Assembly: GCA_023409975.1 (NCBI GenBank)
Contig: JAEYQO010000019.1
Location: forward strand, 62,001 to 126,000
DNA: 64,000 nt
From: Bacteroidota bacterium
GTDB lineage: Bacteria; Bacteroidota; Bacteroidia; Chitinophagales; Chitinophagaceae
Direction of reading: 5' to 3'
Shown: one piece after another, positions 8,503 through 15,746 of the stretch
Layout of the letters: every line of letters starts with the position of its first letter
Position numbering within the stretch: the stretch's first letter is position 1
The notes under the pieces: generated by a model
What the model was told of the DNA's origin: nothing
Seen by the model: the letters and a program-made list of their open reading frames with translations, nothing else
Databases searched by the model: none
Made by a program: the position numbers and the translations under genes

Positions 8503-8623
8503 GTCATTACTGGTCACCCTCCGATACACCTCAGGTAAACCTGCGTTATACCTCCGTTGTACCTCCTTTACTACCGGACCGTGTCCACACCGGCGCTCGA
8601 CCGCGTCATTACCGTTCACACCA
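8503..8623 (+). repeat. 11-bp-period array, copy 1 of a dispersed element
   Basis: Eleven units of exactly 11 bp without a phase slip, for example TACACCTCAGG (8525), TAAACCTGCGT (8536), TATACCTCCGT (8547), TGTACCTCCTT (8558), TACTACCGGAC (8569). Ten of the units (8514-8623) match, in order, the ten units at 60342-60451 read on the other strand, about 80 of 110 positions by hand. The flank after it (T-rich, to about 8645) is also shared. On the minus strand the units read ACGGAGGTATA-like. Confidence 0.85.
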
Positions 8624-8790
8624 ACTTTTTTATTATCTGTTTTTCTGCGATTTCAGTCAGGAAAAGTCCTTTTTTGAAGGGGGATTATTAACGCAACAGA
8701 ATCGATCAAAGGCAGCATCATGAAGATGAGCGAATCGAGGAATGTTCTGATTAGGCAAATTTTGATCCAGGTCGCGTGTTGTGGGACGCC

Positions 8791-8840
8791 TTGGCCCTGG
8801 CTTTGGCTACACCAGCCAACGGCCAACCACTGTTGTCCGG
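8791..8840. repeat. Nested inverted repeat with heptamer-like right arm
   Basis: TTGGCC (8791) pairs with GGCCAA (8821) and, inside it, TTGGCT (8803) pairs with AGCCAA (8814) around a 5-base loop. The right side can also be read as loose heptamers CCAGCCA, ACGGCCA, ACCACTG, like the 7-bp arrays elsewhere in the window. Nothing here identifies a function. Confidence 0.4.
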
Positions 8841-8903
8841 GGAAACTAATATCTGAGAGACGGGGTTCGAAAAAAACACCCGATTGATCAGTTAGCTAAG
8901 TGC

Positions 8904-9035
8904 CAAATCCCTTCCAGGTACCAGCTACCTTCCTTGTAGGTTCCTTGTACCTTCCTTGTAGGTCCCAACTAACTGGCATAATACGAGGTGACGGTGTCGT
9001 ACATACGTCATATTGGTGTCCTACTGGTGTCATAT
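8904..9035 (+). repeat. 11-bp-period array, 12 units
   Basis: Twelve consecutive 11-bp units, including TACCTTCCTTG (8926), TAGGTTCCTTG (8937), TACCTTCCTTG (8948), TAGGTCCCAAC (8959), then TGGTGTCCTAC (9014) and TGGTGTCATAT (9025). The sequence differs from the array at 8503 but has the same period and the same design of a pyrimidine (purine on the other strand) tract plus a TA step. Confidence 0.8.
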
Positions 9036-9151
9036 AAACCCTATGTACGAAAACCTTATTCGGTTGGATTTTCTTCGCGTTCCGGTAAAAAGTTTCCAGG
9101 CCTGCTCAAATTCAACTTCTAATTTTTCCGGACAGCAGTGTAACGAAAAAA

Positions 9152-9170
9152 GGGGCTGTTTTGCAGCCCC
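9152..9170 (-). terminator. Terminator of the TPR gene
   Basis: Stem GGGGCTG / CAGCCCC; on the minus strand it ends CCCCTTTTTTCG, a good T tract. Confidence 0.85.
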
Positions 9171-9197
9171 TTTCTGATATTTGACAGAATCTAAATT

Positions 9198-9887
9198 TTA
9201 GTCGATAACACCGAGACGTGCCAGTTCCTTCTCGGTATCACGCGCCTGCTGGCTTTGAGGGAATTCATTACGAATTCTCTTCAGGCTCTCGATTGCCTGA
9301 TCGGGCTGGTTAAGCATCTGATGCGCCAAAGCCGCACGATATAGATAGACGGGGGTCAACACGTCGTTTTCTTTGTCTGCAGCTGCTTTCTTATAATACT
9401 CCAGTCCTTCTTTTACCTTGCCCGCATCCATATATGCATCAGCTAGAGCTCCGAAAGCAGCGTACTGAACATTTGTTCCTTCCGGGTCGAACTCTTTCAG
9501 GTGCTTTATGGCGCTATTGGGATCACCCAATTGCAGAAAACTTAAACCTGCATAATACTGAGCGAGGTTTCCACTCTCAGTGCCACCATACCTGCTGATG
9601 ATTTGCAGGAAACCGATGTTCTGTCCGTCTCCGTTCAAAGCTTTCTGAAGGGAATCCTGGGCGAAATAGTTTTGGGCATATGCAATTGCATTAGCCGCCT
9701 TTGTCGCTTTAGGGTCCTGCACGAATTTTTTATAGGCAAAAAATCCTACTACGGCCAGCAGGACAATTGTACCAATAGTATTTATTCGTTTGCTGTTACG
9801 CTCATATGTATGCTGGATATTTTCCAACGGATTTGGATCCTGGAAGGTTGAAGTAGCTGGAGGCTGATTTTTTACGGTATTTGCCAT
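9198..9887 (-). CDS. TPR-containing membrane-anchored protein
   Basis: 229 residues. A cytoplasmic N-terminus of about 35 residues is followed by one membrane segment (INTIGTIVLLAVVGFFAYKK) and then TPR-like helical repeats: GNLAQYYAGLSFLQLGDPNS, AAFGALADAYMDAGKVKEGL, YLYRAALAHQMLNQPDQAIE. The layout resembles YfgM/ancillary SecYEG translocon subunits and BamD-like proteins; a periplasmic scaffolding or chaperone role is inference. It starts 33 bp after pdhA in the same orientation and may be co-transcribed with it. Confidence 0.8.
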   Translation of the reverse strand: MANTVKNQPPATSTFQDPNPLENIQHTYERNSKRINTIGTIVLLAVVGFFAYKKFVQDPKATKAANAIAYAQNYFAQDSLQKALNGDGQNIGFLQIISRYGGTESGNLAQYYAGLSFLQLGDPNSAIKHLKEFDPEGTNVQYAAFGALADAYMDAGKVKEGLEYYKKAAADKENDVLTPVYLYRAALAHQMLNQPDQAIESLKRIRNEFPQSQQARDTEKELARLGVID

Positions 9888-9920
9888 ATAGTGTGTGGTG
9901 AATAATTGTTTCAGATAGTT

Positions 9921-10913
9921 TTAATCAGTGATGAAAGGATAGTTTTCATCTACATAAATGTCTTTGTAAAGTTCATTATCATCAGGGTAAGGGCTTTCTT
10001 CTGCGAACCTTACAGACTCTTCCACTTCGTTACGAACCTTTTCATTGATACCTTCTATCTGTTCTTCTGTTGCCCACTTATTGTCCATGATGGTTTTAAG
10101 CACCTGGTTGATGGGGTCTTTTTCTTTATATTGTTCCAGTTCTTCTTTCGTTCTGTACTTGGCAGGATCACTCATAGAATGACCGCGGTAACGATAGGTC
10201 TTGATCTCAAGGAAGGTAGGTCCACCCTGTTCTCTGGCACGGCGAACGGCCCTTTCAATGGCTTTGTGAACTTCTTCACAGCTCATTCCATCAACAGAGT
10301 CAGCAGGCATATCATAAGCATCTGCAAGGCGGTAAATGTCCAGCACCTTTGAAGTTCTGGATACCGAGGTGCCCATCGCGTAGTGGTTGTTTTCGCAGAT
10401 GAACACTACCGGAAGGTTCCAGAGCATGGCCATGTTAAAAGTCTCATGCAAAAGACCCTGGCGGGCAGCACCATCACCAAAAAGGCAAATGGTAGCACGG
10501 TCGCTTCCGAGGTACTGGTCAGCCAGAGCAATACCAGCACCCAGTCCGATTTGTCCGCCTACTATACCATGTCCGCCAAAGAAGCGTTTTTCTTTTGAAA
10601 AGAAATGCATTGAGCCGCCCTTTCCTTTGGTACAGCCGGTCGCTTTACCATATAGTTCAGCCATACATTCATTGGCTGTCATTCCTTTGGCGATCGCCAG
10701 ACCATGGTCACGATAAGCTGTGATAATGTTATCATCATCACGGATAGCAGTCATCATCCCGGCAGCTACAGCTTCCTGTCCGATATAGAGGTGGCAAAAT
10801 CCACGAATCTTCTGCATTCCATACAACTGCCCGGCTTTTTCTTCAAACCGGCGCAGCAGCAACATGATCTCGTACCAGTATAAGTAAGTTTCCTTTCCGA
10901 ATGGAGTCTGCAC
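9921..10913 (-). CDS. pdhA: Pyruvate dehydrogenase E1 component alpha subunit
   Basis: About 330 residues. The conserved N-terminus ETYLYWYEIMLLLRRFEEKA is followed by LYIGQEAVAAGMM, the thiamine-diphosphate motif GDGAARQGLLHETFNMA and YRGHSMSDPAKYRTKEELEQ around the phosphorylation-loop region of the family. It decarboxylates pyruvate with PdhB and feeds acetyl groups to E2. The GTG at 10913 is chosen as start; a GTG at 10961 would add 16 residues not expected in the family and would run through the recF promoter. The beta subunit is not adjacent, as is usual in this group. Confidence 0.93.
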   Translation of the reverse strand: MQTPFGKETYLYWYEIMLLLRRFEEKAGQLYGMQKIRGFCHLYIGQEAVAAGMMTAIRDDDNIITAYRDHGLAIAKGMTANECMAELYGKATGCTKGKGGSMHFFSKEKRFFGGHGIVGGQIGLGAGIALADQYLGSDRATICLFGDGAARQGLLHETFNMAMLWNLPVVFICENNHYAMGTSVSRTSKVLDIYRLADAYDMPADSVDGMSCEEVHKAIERAVRRAREQGGPTFLEIKTYRYRGHSMSDPAKYRTKEELEQYKEKDPINQVLKTIMDNKWATEEQIEGINEKVRNEVEESVRFAEESPYPDDNELYKDIYVDENYPFITD

Positions 10914-10921
10914 TGATTTTC

Positions 10922-10929
10922 TAAATTTG
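10922..10929 (+). promoter_or_regulatory. -7 element (TAAATTTG) for recF
   Basis: Exact TAnnTTTG match; predicted mRNA start near 10934, about 33 bases before the TTG start of recF. It lies just outside the shorter pdhA reading and so also supports that start. Confidence 0.5.
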
Positions 10930-10966
10930 TGCGAAAATATAAAAACTTTCGTTCGAACCACGCCGC

Positions 10967-12058
10967 TTGAATCGGATTAAGAAAATAACGCTCATACAAT
11001 TTAAGAATTACAGCGCTACATCATTTGTGTTCACAGCCCCCGTCACCTGTATAACCGGCCCCAACGGTTCAGGTAAAACCAATCTGCTGGATGCGATATA
11101 CTACCTCTGTTATACTAAAAGCTATTTTAGCGCTTCTCAGCAGCAGGCTGTGCAAATAGGCACCGACGGCTTTCGCATTGTTGGGGAGTTTGAAGGAGAG
11201 CAGCGTATTGAAACTGTTAGCTGTAAATGGAAAGGGGGTAAAAAGGAACTTTTTGTCGACGGGCTTGGGTTTGAAAAGATTACAGATTTCATCGGTAAGA
11301 ACGCCGCGGTGATGATCGCACCCGATGACATGGCATTGATCAACGAAGGCAGTGAGGGCCGGCGACGCTGGATGGATGGTATTCTGGGACAAACGGACCG
11401 GCAGTATCTGGATTCTCTGATCGTGTATCAAAAGATACTGCTCCAACGCAATGCCTGGCTGAAAATGCATGCTATAAAGCCCCAGCAGGACTATTCGTTA
11501 CTTGACTATTATACAGATCAGCTATCAGGTCTGGGTACCTATATATTCCAGGCCAGGAACAGGTTTGTTCAGCGTTTTGTCCCCCTCCTGCAGCAGTATT
11601 ATGCCGAATTGTGTCGCTCAGGAGAATCGATCGGGCTGTTTTACAGTACTGATCTCTATGACCAACCGCTGGAGCGTCTTCTCAAATCAAGTCTGGAACA
11701 TGATCTCCGTCTGCAACGGACGCTTAAAGGTATTCACAAGGATGATCTTGATTTTTCAATCAATGGAAACGCGGTGAAACAGTTCGGCTCTCAGGGACAG
11801 AAAAAAAGCTACCTTTTCGCACTTAAGCTAGCCCAATTTGAGTACCTGACGAATGTCAGAGGAAGTAGCCCCATCCTTCTGCTGGATGATGTTTTTGAAA
11901 AGCTGGATCAACAACGAATGGAAGCCCTTCTCAGGATTATACAGCAACCGGTCTTTGGGCAGGTGGTTCTGACAGATACCCACAGAGACAGAGTGGAGCA
12001 GGCTTTCGGAGATGAGGCAGACCTGGCTTTTATTACTATTGGTGCTTCTGACAGTTAG
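10967..12058 (+). CDS. recF: DNA replication and repair protein RecF
   Basis: 363 residues, typical length. The SMC-like ATPase begins IKKITLIQFKNYSATSF, with Walker A GPNGSGKTNLLDAIYYLCY at about residues 33-51, MIAPDDMALINEGSEGRRRW in the middle and the signature/Walker B block GQKKSYLFALKLAQFEYL ... PILLLDDVFEKLD near the C-terminus. RecF helps load RecA at single-strand gaps. The start is TTG at 10967; no ATG or GTG is available nearby in frame. It is divergent from pdhA and convergent with the outer-membrane protein gene. Confidence 0.95.
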   Translation: MNRIKKITLIQFKNYSATSFVFTAPVTCITGPNGSGKTNLLDAIYYLCYTKSYFSASQQQAVQIGTDGFRIVGEFEGEQRIETVSCKWKGGKKELFVDGLGFEKITDFIGKNAAVMIAPDDMALINEGSEGRRRWMDGILGQTDRQYLDSLIVYQKILLQRNAWLKMHAIKPQQDYSLLDYYTDQLSGLGTYIFQARNRFVQRFVPLLQQYYAELCRSGESIGLFYSTDLYDQPLERLLKSSLEHDLRLQRTLKGIHKDDLDFSINGNAVKQFGSQGQKKSYLFALKLAQFEYLTNVRGSSPILLLDDVFEKLDQQRMEALLRIIQQPVFGQVVLTDTHRDRVEQAFGDEADLAFITIGASDS

Positions 12059-12079
12059 CTTCCATCAATGCACAAAAAA

Positions 12080-12102
12080 AGGCCGTTCGTAAAGAACGAC
12101 CT
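12080..12102. terminator. Bidirectional terminator between recF and outer-membrane protein
   Basis: Stem AGGCCGTTC / GAACGACCT (one wobble) with loop GTAAA, with an A run before it. Confidence 0.75.
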
Positions 12103-12123
12103 TCAGAAAAATTCTGGATTTTA

Positions 12124-12882
12124 TTAATCATCTTCATACTCATAGCTGTCGCGGCTGCGGTAGCTTGGCTCACCGTTTCCACGTGCACGCTTTGACCATC
12201 CCAACACATAACCAAGACGGAAGCTGGGTGTTACAAATGGTGCAAAACCAACTGATGAAATCGCATCGCTGCTACCTAAACCAGTTACCTCAACTTCAGT
12301 GTTACGATATCCAAGACCATATCCCAGTTCAAATCCGAGATATACTTTGGGAAGAACGTAATAATCCATTCCGGTGAATACTCTCGCACCTATTCCAAAA
12401 GTGTTGATGTTACCCAGGTCTGTTCCATCAAACTCTTCTCCGATACGTGCATAACCAACCATAATGTCGGCACCTACATAGGTATTAAGCCTTTCTGCAG
12501 GAGTAAAGATTTTTTCGATTCCATAACCAGCGCTGATGCCGAAAACAGAAGTTTTTGATTCTCCGACAGCATTAGAACCATAGCTAAGGTTGAACAGGAA
12601 CCGGTGAACAAGATTGTTGCTGCCGAAATACCTCATTTTCAACATCGGGAAAGAGGCGATTGACATACTGTCAGCCATCAGGAAGTTGTTGAAGTCATCC
12701 CTCAGCGAGAATACCGGACCTCCAGAAAGATCCAGATTGGCCTGTGTTTCGAACAGGATGTCACCTTTTGTGGGAAGGTGAAAAGTTCCCCTGTCATTCC
12801 GGATCTGCGCTGCTGCATCCTGCGCCGGAGCCATCGACAACACTGCGCCCAAAAGAAGTGCTGGTAAAATGATTTTTTTCAT
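12124..12882 (-). CDS. Outer-membrane beta-barrel protein
   Basis: 252 residues from MKKIILPALLLGAVLSMAPA, a signal peptide ending near AQDAAAQ; an upstream in-frame codon at 12975 is rejected because it would bury the signal peptide. The mature part alternates short aromatic strands, as in VHRFLFNLSYGSN, NTYVGADIMVGYARIG, DYYVLPKVYLGFELGYGLGY and FVTPSFRLGYVLGWSK, which suggests an eight-stranded barrel of the OmpA/OmpX-like fold. The C-terminal tail RARGNGEPSYRSRDSYEYED is charged. No specific substrate can be proposed. Confidence 0.8.
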   Translation of the reverse strand: MKKIILPALLLGAVLSMAPAQDAAAQIRNDRGTFHLPTKGDILFETQANLDLSGGPVFSLRDDFNNFLMADSMSIASFPMLKMRYFGSNNLVHRFLFNLSYGSNAVGESKTSVFGISAGYGIEKIFTPAERLNTYVGADIMVGYARIGEEFDGTDLGNINTFGIGARVFTGMDYYVLPKVYLGFELGYGLGYRNTEVEVTGLGSSDAISSVGFAPFVTPSFRLGYVLGWSKRARGNGEPSYRSRDSYEYEDD

Positions 12883-12901
12883 CGAGATAAACATTTGTGG
12901 G

Positions 12902-12909
12902 CAAATATA
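12902..12909 (-). promoter_or_regulatory. -7 element (TATATTTG) for the beta-barrel gene
   Basis: Exact TAnnTTTG on the minus strand, about 20 bases before the ATG at 12882; leader of about 14-16 bases. Confidence 0.5.
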
Positions 12910-13014
12910 GTGCGCAGTTCGATATTCTCTAAGTTTCACCAGAAGAAATTGAAAGGACTTCCGAAGGATAGGCACAATGTTTATCTGCTCCTAAGCTGAC
13001 AAATTCATAACACA

Positions 13015-13191
13015 ATGGGACAGAAGATAAAGCAGGACAATCATCAAAAAGGTCGCAATCTTAAGGAGGATCTGAAAAAACTGGATGAGAAAGGACTGTT
13101 AGGAAAAACAGGTAAGAAATCCGGTGTGGACGATGCAAAGCCGGAACAACAGGAAACGGGAGATACATCGAAATCAGACAGGCGACTCTAG
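13015..13191 (+). CDS. Small hydrophilic protein (58 residues)
   Basis: Starts MGQKIKQDNHQKGRNLKEDL and ends in KPEQQETGDTSKSDRRL. It is rich in Lys, Asp, Glu and Gln with no hydrophobic core, so it is probably disordered. It ends 10 bp before the yihY start, which suggests co-transcription. I do not recognise a family. The composition resembles another small protein at 15498-15680. Confidence 0.6.
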   Translation: MGQKIKQDNHQKGRNLKEDLKKLDEKGLLGKTGKKSGVDDAKPEQQETGDTSKSDRRL

Positions 13192-13201
13192 CGCATCCGA
13201 T

Positions 13202-14185
13202 ATGGGGACAAAACTAAGTTTCAAAGGTTCATGGAAGGTGCTGAAAAAAACCTTCACAGGTTTCAATGAAGATAATGTATTGAAACTCAGCGGTGCATTA
13301 GCTTATTACACCGTTTTCTCCATGGGACCCCTGTTGATCGTGATCATATCCATCCTTGGCTTTTTTCTGGGGCAGGAGGCAGTGGAAGGAAAGGTTTATG
13401 GCACACTCAACAGCTTTATGGGTTCCGATGCCGCGTCCCAGCTTCAACAAATCATCAGGAATGCTGCAGTAAGTGACCGCGGTGCGTTTGCCGCAACGAT
13501 AGGGGTGATCACCCTTGTGATCGGTGCCACTACAGTTTTCGCTGAAATCCAGGATTCCATCAATACGATCTGGGGTATAAAGCCAAAGCCCAAAAGGGGC
13601 TGGCTAAGGATGATCATCAACCGATTGCTTTCGTTTTCGGTCATCATTAGTCTTGGGTTTATCCTGCTCGTTTCACTAGTGGTCACCACGCTGATCGACG
13701 GGTTCAGCCAGGGTCTGCAGCAACAGTTTCCAGACGTAGCGATAACCGTATTTTATATTGCCAACTATATTATAAGTGTTGCTGTGATCTCGTTGATCTT
13801 TGCTGTCATCTATAAAGTGCTACCAGACGCAAAGATCCAGTGGAAGGATGTCTGGCCCGGGTCTATAGCGGCTGCTGTATTGTTCCTCGCGGGGAAGTTT
13901 GGGGTGTCTTTTTACATCAGCCAGACAGAGGTTGGGAGCACTTTCGGAGCGGCAGGTTCATTAGTCATTCTTCTCCTTTGGACTTATTTTTCTGCTGTTG
14001 TGTTATATATCGGCGCAGAATTTACGAAGGCTTATTCCATGGTCTACGGATCAGAAATACATCCAGCAGAGTATGCGGTAACTACAAGGAAGGTGGAAGT
14101 TGAGGAGGAGAATACATCCGTGCAACAAAAGGAACAAAAAAAGGAACAAGATAATCAGGACTGGCAGGAAAGCACCGCCGGGTGA
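13202..14185 (+). CDS. YihY/BrkB-family inner-membrane protein
   Basis: About 327 residues from the ATG at 13202 (MGTKLSFKGSWKVLKKTFTG), chosen over an upstream codon that would overlap the preceding gene. Family motifs: NVLKLSGALAYYTVFSMGPL, TVFAEIQDSINTIWGIKPK, PDAKIQWKDVWPGSIAAAVL and GAAGSLVILLLWTYFSAVVL, with six membrane segments. Function in the family is not settled (formerly annotated as RNase BN; virulence factor BrkB). The C-terminal tail is Glu/Gln/Lys-rich, like the small protein just upstream. Confidence 0.88.
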   Translation: MGTKLSFKGSWKVLKKTFTGFNEDNVLKLSGALAYYTVFSMGPLLIVIISILGFFLGQEAVEGKVYGTLNSFMGSDAASQLQQIIRNAAVSDRGAFAATIGVITLVIGATTVFAEIQDSINTIWGIKPKPKRGWLRMIINRLLSFSVIISLGFILLVSLVVTTLIDGFSQGLQQQFPDVAITVFYIANYIISVAVISLIFAVIYKVLPDAKIQWKDVWPGSIAAAVLFLAGKFGVSFYISQTEVGSTFGAAGSLVILLLWTYFSAVVLYIGAEFTKAYSMVYGSEIHPAEYAVTTRKVEVEEENTSVQQKEQKKEQDNQDWQESTAG

Positions 14186-14194
14186 TTCAAATAT

Positions 14195-14232
14195 AAAAAG
14201 GAAGTGTCCCCAGGTAGAGGCACTTCCTTTTT
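14195..14232. terminator. Bidirectional terminator between yihY and yceI
   Basis: Twelve-bp stem AAAAAGGAAGTG / CACTTCCTTTTT with a 14-base loop. Confidence 0.8.
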
Positions 14233-14248
14233 ACTATTGATGTTTGAA

Positions 14249-14923
14249 TTATTTGCGAGCTCTGAGATCCAGTTCAATATTCACCGTTTCAGAGATAAAC
14301 TGGTCTCCCAGTGTCTTGTCATTCCCATAATTCATTTGCCACTGGGTTCTGTCAATATCAAAATTAGCCTCAGCTTTTAGCGTTTCTCCATCCAGATCAA
14401 TCCTCGCAGGAAAGCTCACATTCCTGGTTACATCCTTCAGGGTAAAGTTTCCACTCACCGTAAAGTTGGCTCCGTCTACAATGGAAGTATCACCAGAACC
14501 CGCCTCGTAAGGAGTTACACCGGTAATAACGAATTTTGCTGTTCCAAATTTTTCCGCATCAAAAAAATCACCACTTAACAGATGTGGCTTCAGCTTGTTC
14601 TGAAACATCTCGCCCTGCTCCTCTACCTCCATAGACTGAATATTAATTACGAACTCTCCACCAGTAATCTGGTCATTGTTGATACTTACTGTTCCTGAAG
14701 AAAGCCGGAAATTGCCTGGGTGGTTTTTGCCCACTCCATGTCCTACAAACCGAATTTTCGAATCTGCAGTGTCTACAGTAAACGTCTGTCCAGCGGCATC
14801 GGCCGCTTGCTGTTCGTCGGTGATAGTTGCCTGATCTCCTTTCGGAGCATTGTCACAGGATGCGAAGGCCAACAGGCCAACAACTGCTAATCCATTGATT
14901 CTTCTCAAAATGCTTGTGTTCAT
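14249..14923 (-). CDS. YceI-family lipoprotein
   Basis: 224 residues from MNTSILRRINGLAVVGLLAF, with a lipobox LLAFASC giving a lipidated Cys near residue 22. The YceI lipocalin-like barrel follows: FTVDTADSKIRFVGHGVG, GGEFVINIQSMEV, AKFVITGVTPYE, VSGNFTLKDVTRNVSFPARI and FDIDRTQWQMNYGN. Family members bind isoprenoid or other hydrophobic molecules in the periplasm. An upstream in-frame codon at 14995 is rejected because the signal peptide must be N-terminal. Confidence 0.9.
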   Translation of the reverse strand: MNTSILRRINGLAVVGLLAFASCDNAPKGDQATITDEQQAADAAGQTFTVDTADSKIRFVGHGVGKNHPGNFRLSSGTVSINNDQITGGEFVINIQSMEVEEQGEMFQNKLKPHLLSGDFFDAEKFGTAKFVITGVTPYEAGSGDTSIVDGANFTVSGNFTLKDVTRNVSFPARIDLDGETLKAEANFDIDRTQWQMNYGNDKTLGDQFISETVNIELDLRARK

Positions 14924-14987
14924 ACTGTCTATTTGATGTTTGGTTAAGTGTTTTCTGCACTGCTGTATATCAGCTAAAAGGCCAATC

Positions 14988-15018
14988 TTTTGCAATTTCT
15001 GAAAAAAGTTCTAATTTG
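14988..15018 (+). promoter_or_regulatory. Promoter for the small secreted protein at 15053
   Basis: TTTTG (14988-14992) and TAATTTG (15012-15018) are 19 bp apart, the spacing of Bacteroidota -33 and -7 elements; the -7 box is one base shorter than the consensus. Leader of about 30 bases. Confidence 0.45.
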
Positions 15019-15052
15019 TAGTCCTGAAAAACATTAAACTAAATCAGATTTC

Positions 15053-15394
15053 ATGAAAAAGCTAGCCCTGATATTTGCCCTTTCCCTGGGTTCCCTGACT
15101 GCGGTTCAAGCCCAGAATTCAGTTGCTGCTCAAAAGGAACAATCAGCTTATGAAGCAGTTGCTAATAAGGAAACAGACAAACTGGATAAGCTGGTAAATC
15201 TCTCTGCAGAACAGCGTCAGAAAATATACAATATTAATCTCGCCCTGGCGCAGCGTACTGCGATAATAGAGGAAAGTGAAAATATAGATAAAACAGCTCT
15301 CTTCAGCGAAGTTGAAAAATACAGGAGTGAAATGTATCTCCAAACGCTAACACCCGAGCAGGCTGTTACCTACAAGAAAACAGCCGCGAAATAA
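15053..15394 (+). CDS. Small secreted helical protein
   Basis: 113 residues. Signal peptide MKKLALIFALSLGSLTAVQA, cleaved before Q. The mature part is helical: DKLDKLVNLSAEQRQKIYNI, then SEVEKYRSEMYLQTLTPEQA. The paired LSAEQRQKI and LTPEQAVTYKK phrases recall periplasmic Spy/CpxP-like or DUF4890 proteins with LTxxQ motifs, so a periplasmic chaperone-like role is possible but unproven. A strong terminator follows. Confidence 0.75.
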   Translation: MKKLALIFALSLGSLTAVQAQNSVAAQKEQSAYEAVANKETDKLDKLVNLSAEQRQKIYNINLALAQRTAIIEESENIDKTALFSEVEKYRSEMYLQTLTPEQAVTYKKTAAK

Positions 15395-15418
15395 ATCCAT
15401 CTGTTTATGTTAAAGGGG

Positions 15419-15445
15419 AAGATCGCCAGTGTCTACGGCGATCTT
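15419..15445 (+). terminator. Terminator after the small secreted protein
   Basis: Nine-bp stem AAGATCGCC / GGCGATCTT followed by a run of seven T. Confidence 0.9.
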
Positions 15446-15497
15446 TTTTTGTGAATGGCCATTTGCAACAAGCATTGCAATCTCCGGGTTACGGAAT

Positions 15498-15680
15498 CTA
15501 CTTTCCTCCGCCCCTGCCATTGTTGTTTCTTTTGCTGGCGCGGTTACTCTGGCTCCCCGGTTTTTTAGTTTGTTCCTTTTCCGCCTCTCTCGCAGTTTGT
15601 TCGAAGTCGCGGGACGAGGCCAGATCCTGTACCTCTTTTTTGTTGGTAGTTTCCTGATTACGACTTGTCTTCTTTGCCAT
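15498..15680 (-). CDS. Small hydrophilic protein (60 residues)
   Basis: Starts MAKKTSRNQETTNKKEVQDL and ends RNNNGRGGGK. Lys, Asn, Glu and Arg make up most of the chain and no hydrophobic core exists, so it is probably disordered and may bind nucleic acid or ribosomes through the basic Gly-rich tail. No family recognised. It has its own ATG at 15680 and sits 66 bp upstream of the MFS gene stop in a gap otherwise without genes. Confidence 0.55.
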   Translation of the reverse strand: MAKKTSRNQETTNKKEVQDLASSRDFEQTAREAEKEQTKKPGSQSNRASKRNNNGRGGGK

Positions 15681-15746
15681 AGTTAGAATTTTATCAGAGA
15701 TACAGGAAAATGATGCCTTCAGTGCAGCTTTTTCACTTATAAACGG

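Larger units (their letters stand above)
8418..9197. other. 780-bp gene-free region with periodic repeats
   Basis: No credible gene is seen here; open frames that cross it have no recognisable domains and lie across the repeats. It holds two 11-bp-period arrays (8503-8623 and 8904-9035), a nested inverted repeat with a heptamer-like right arm (8791-8840) and the terminator of the downstream TPR gene (9152-9170). It probably contains the dedA promoter, but I see no TAnnTTTG box near 8417. Confidence 0.7.

Noticed and set aside
8503..8623. CRISPR array
   Set aside because: Units are 11 bp and contiguous, with no spacers and no cas genes near; this is a tandem-period element, not CRISPR.
8097..8723. 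Open frame of 208 codons crossing from dedA into the repeat region
   Set aside because: It overlaps dedA antisense and the 11-bp array; an 11-bp period gives a repeating peptide in any open frame, so coding is not implied.
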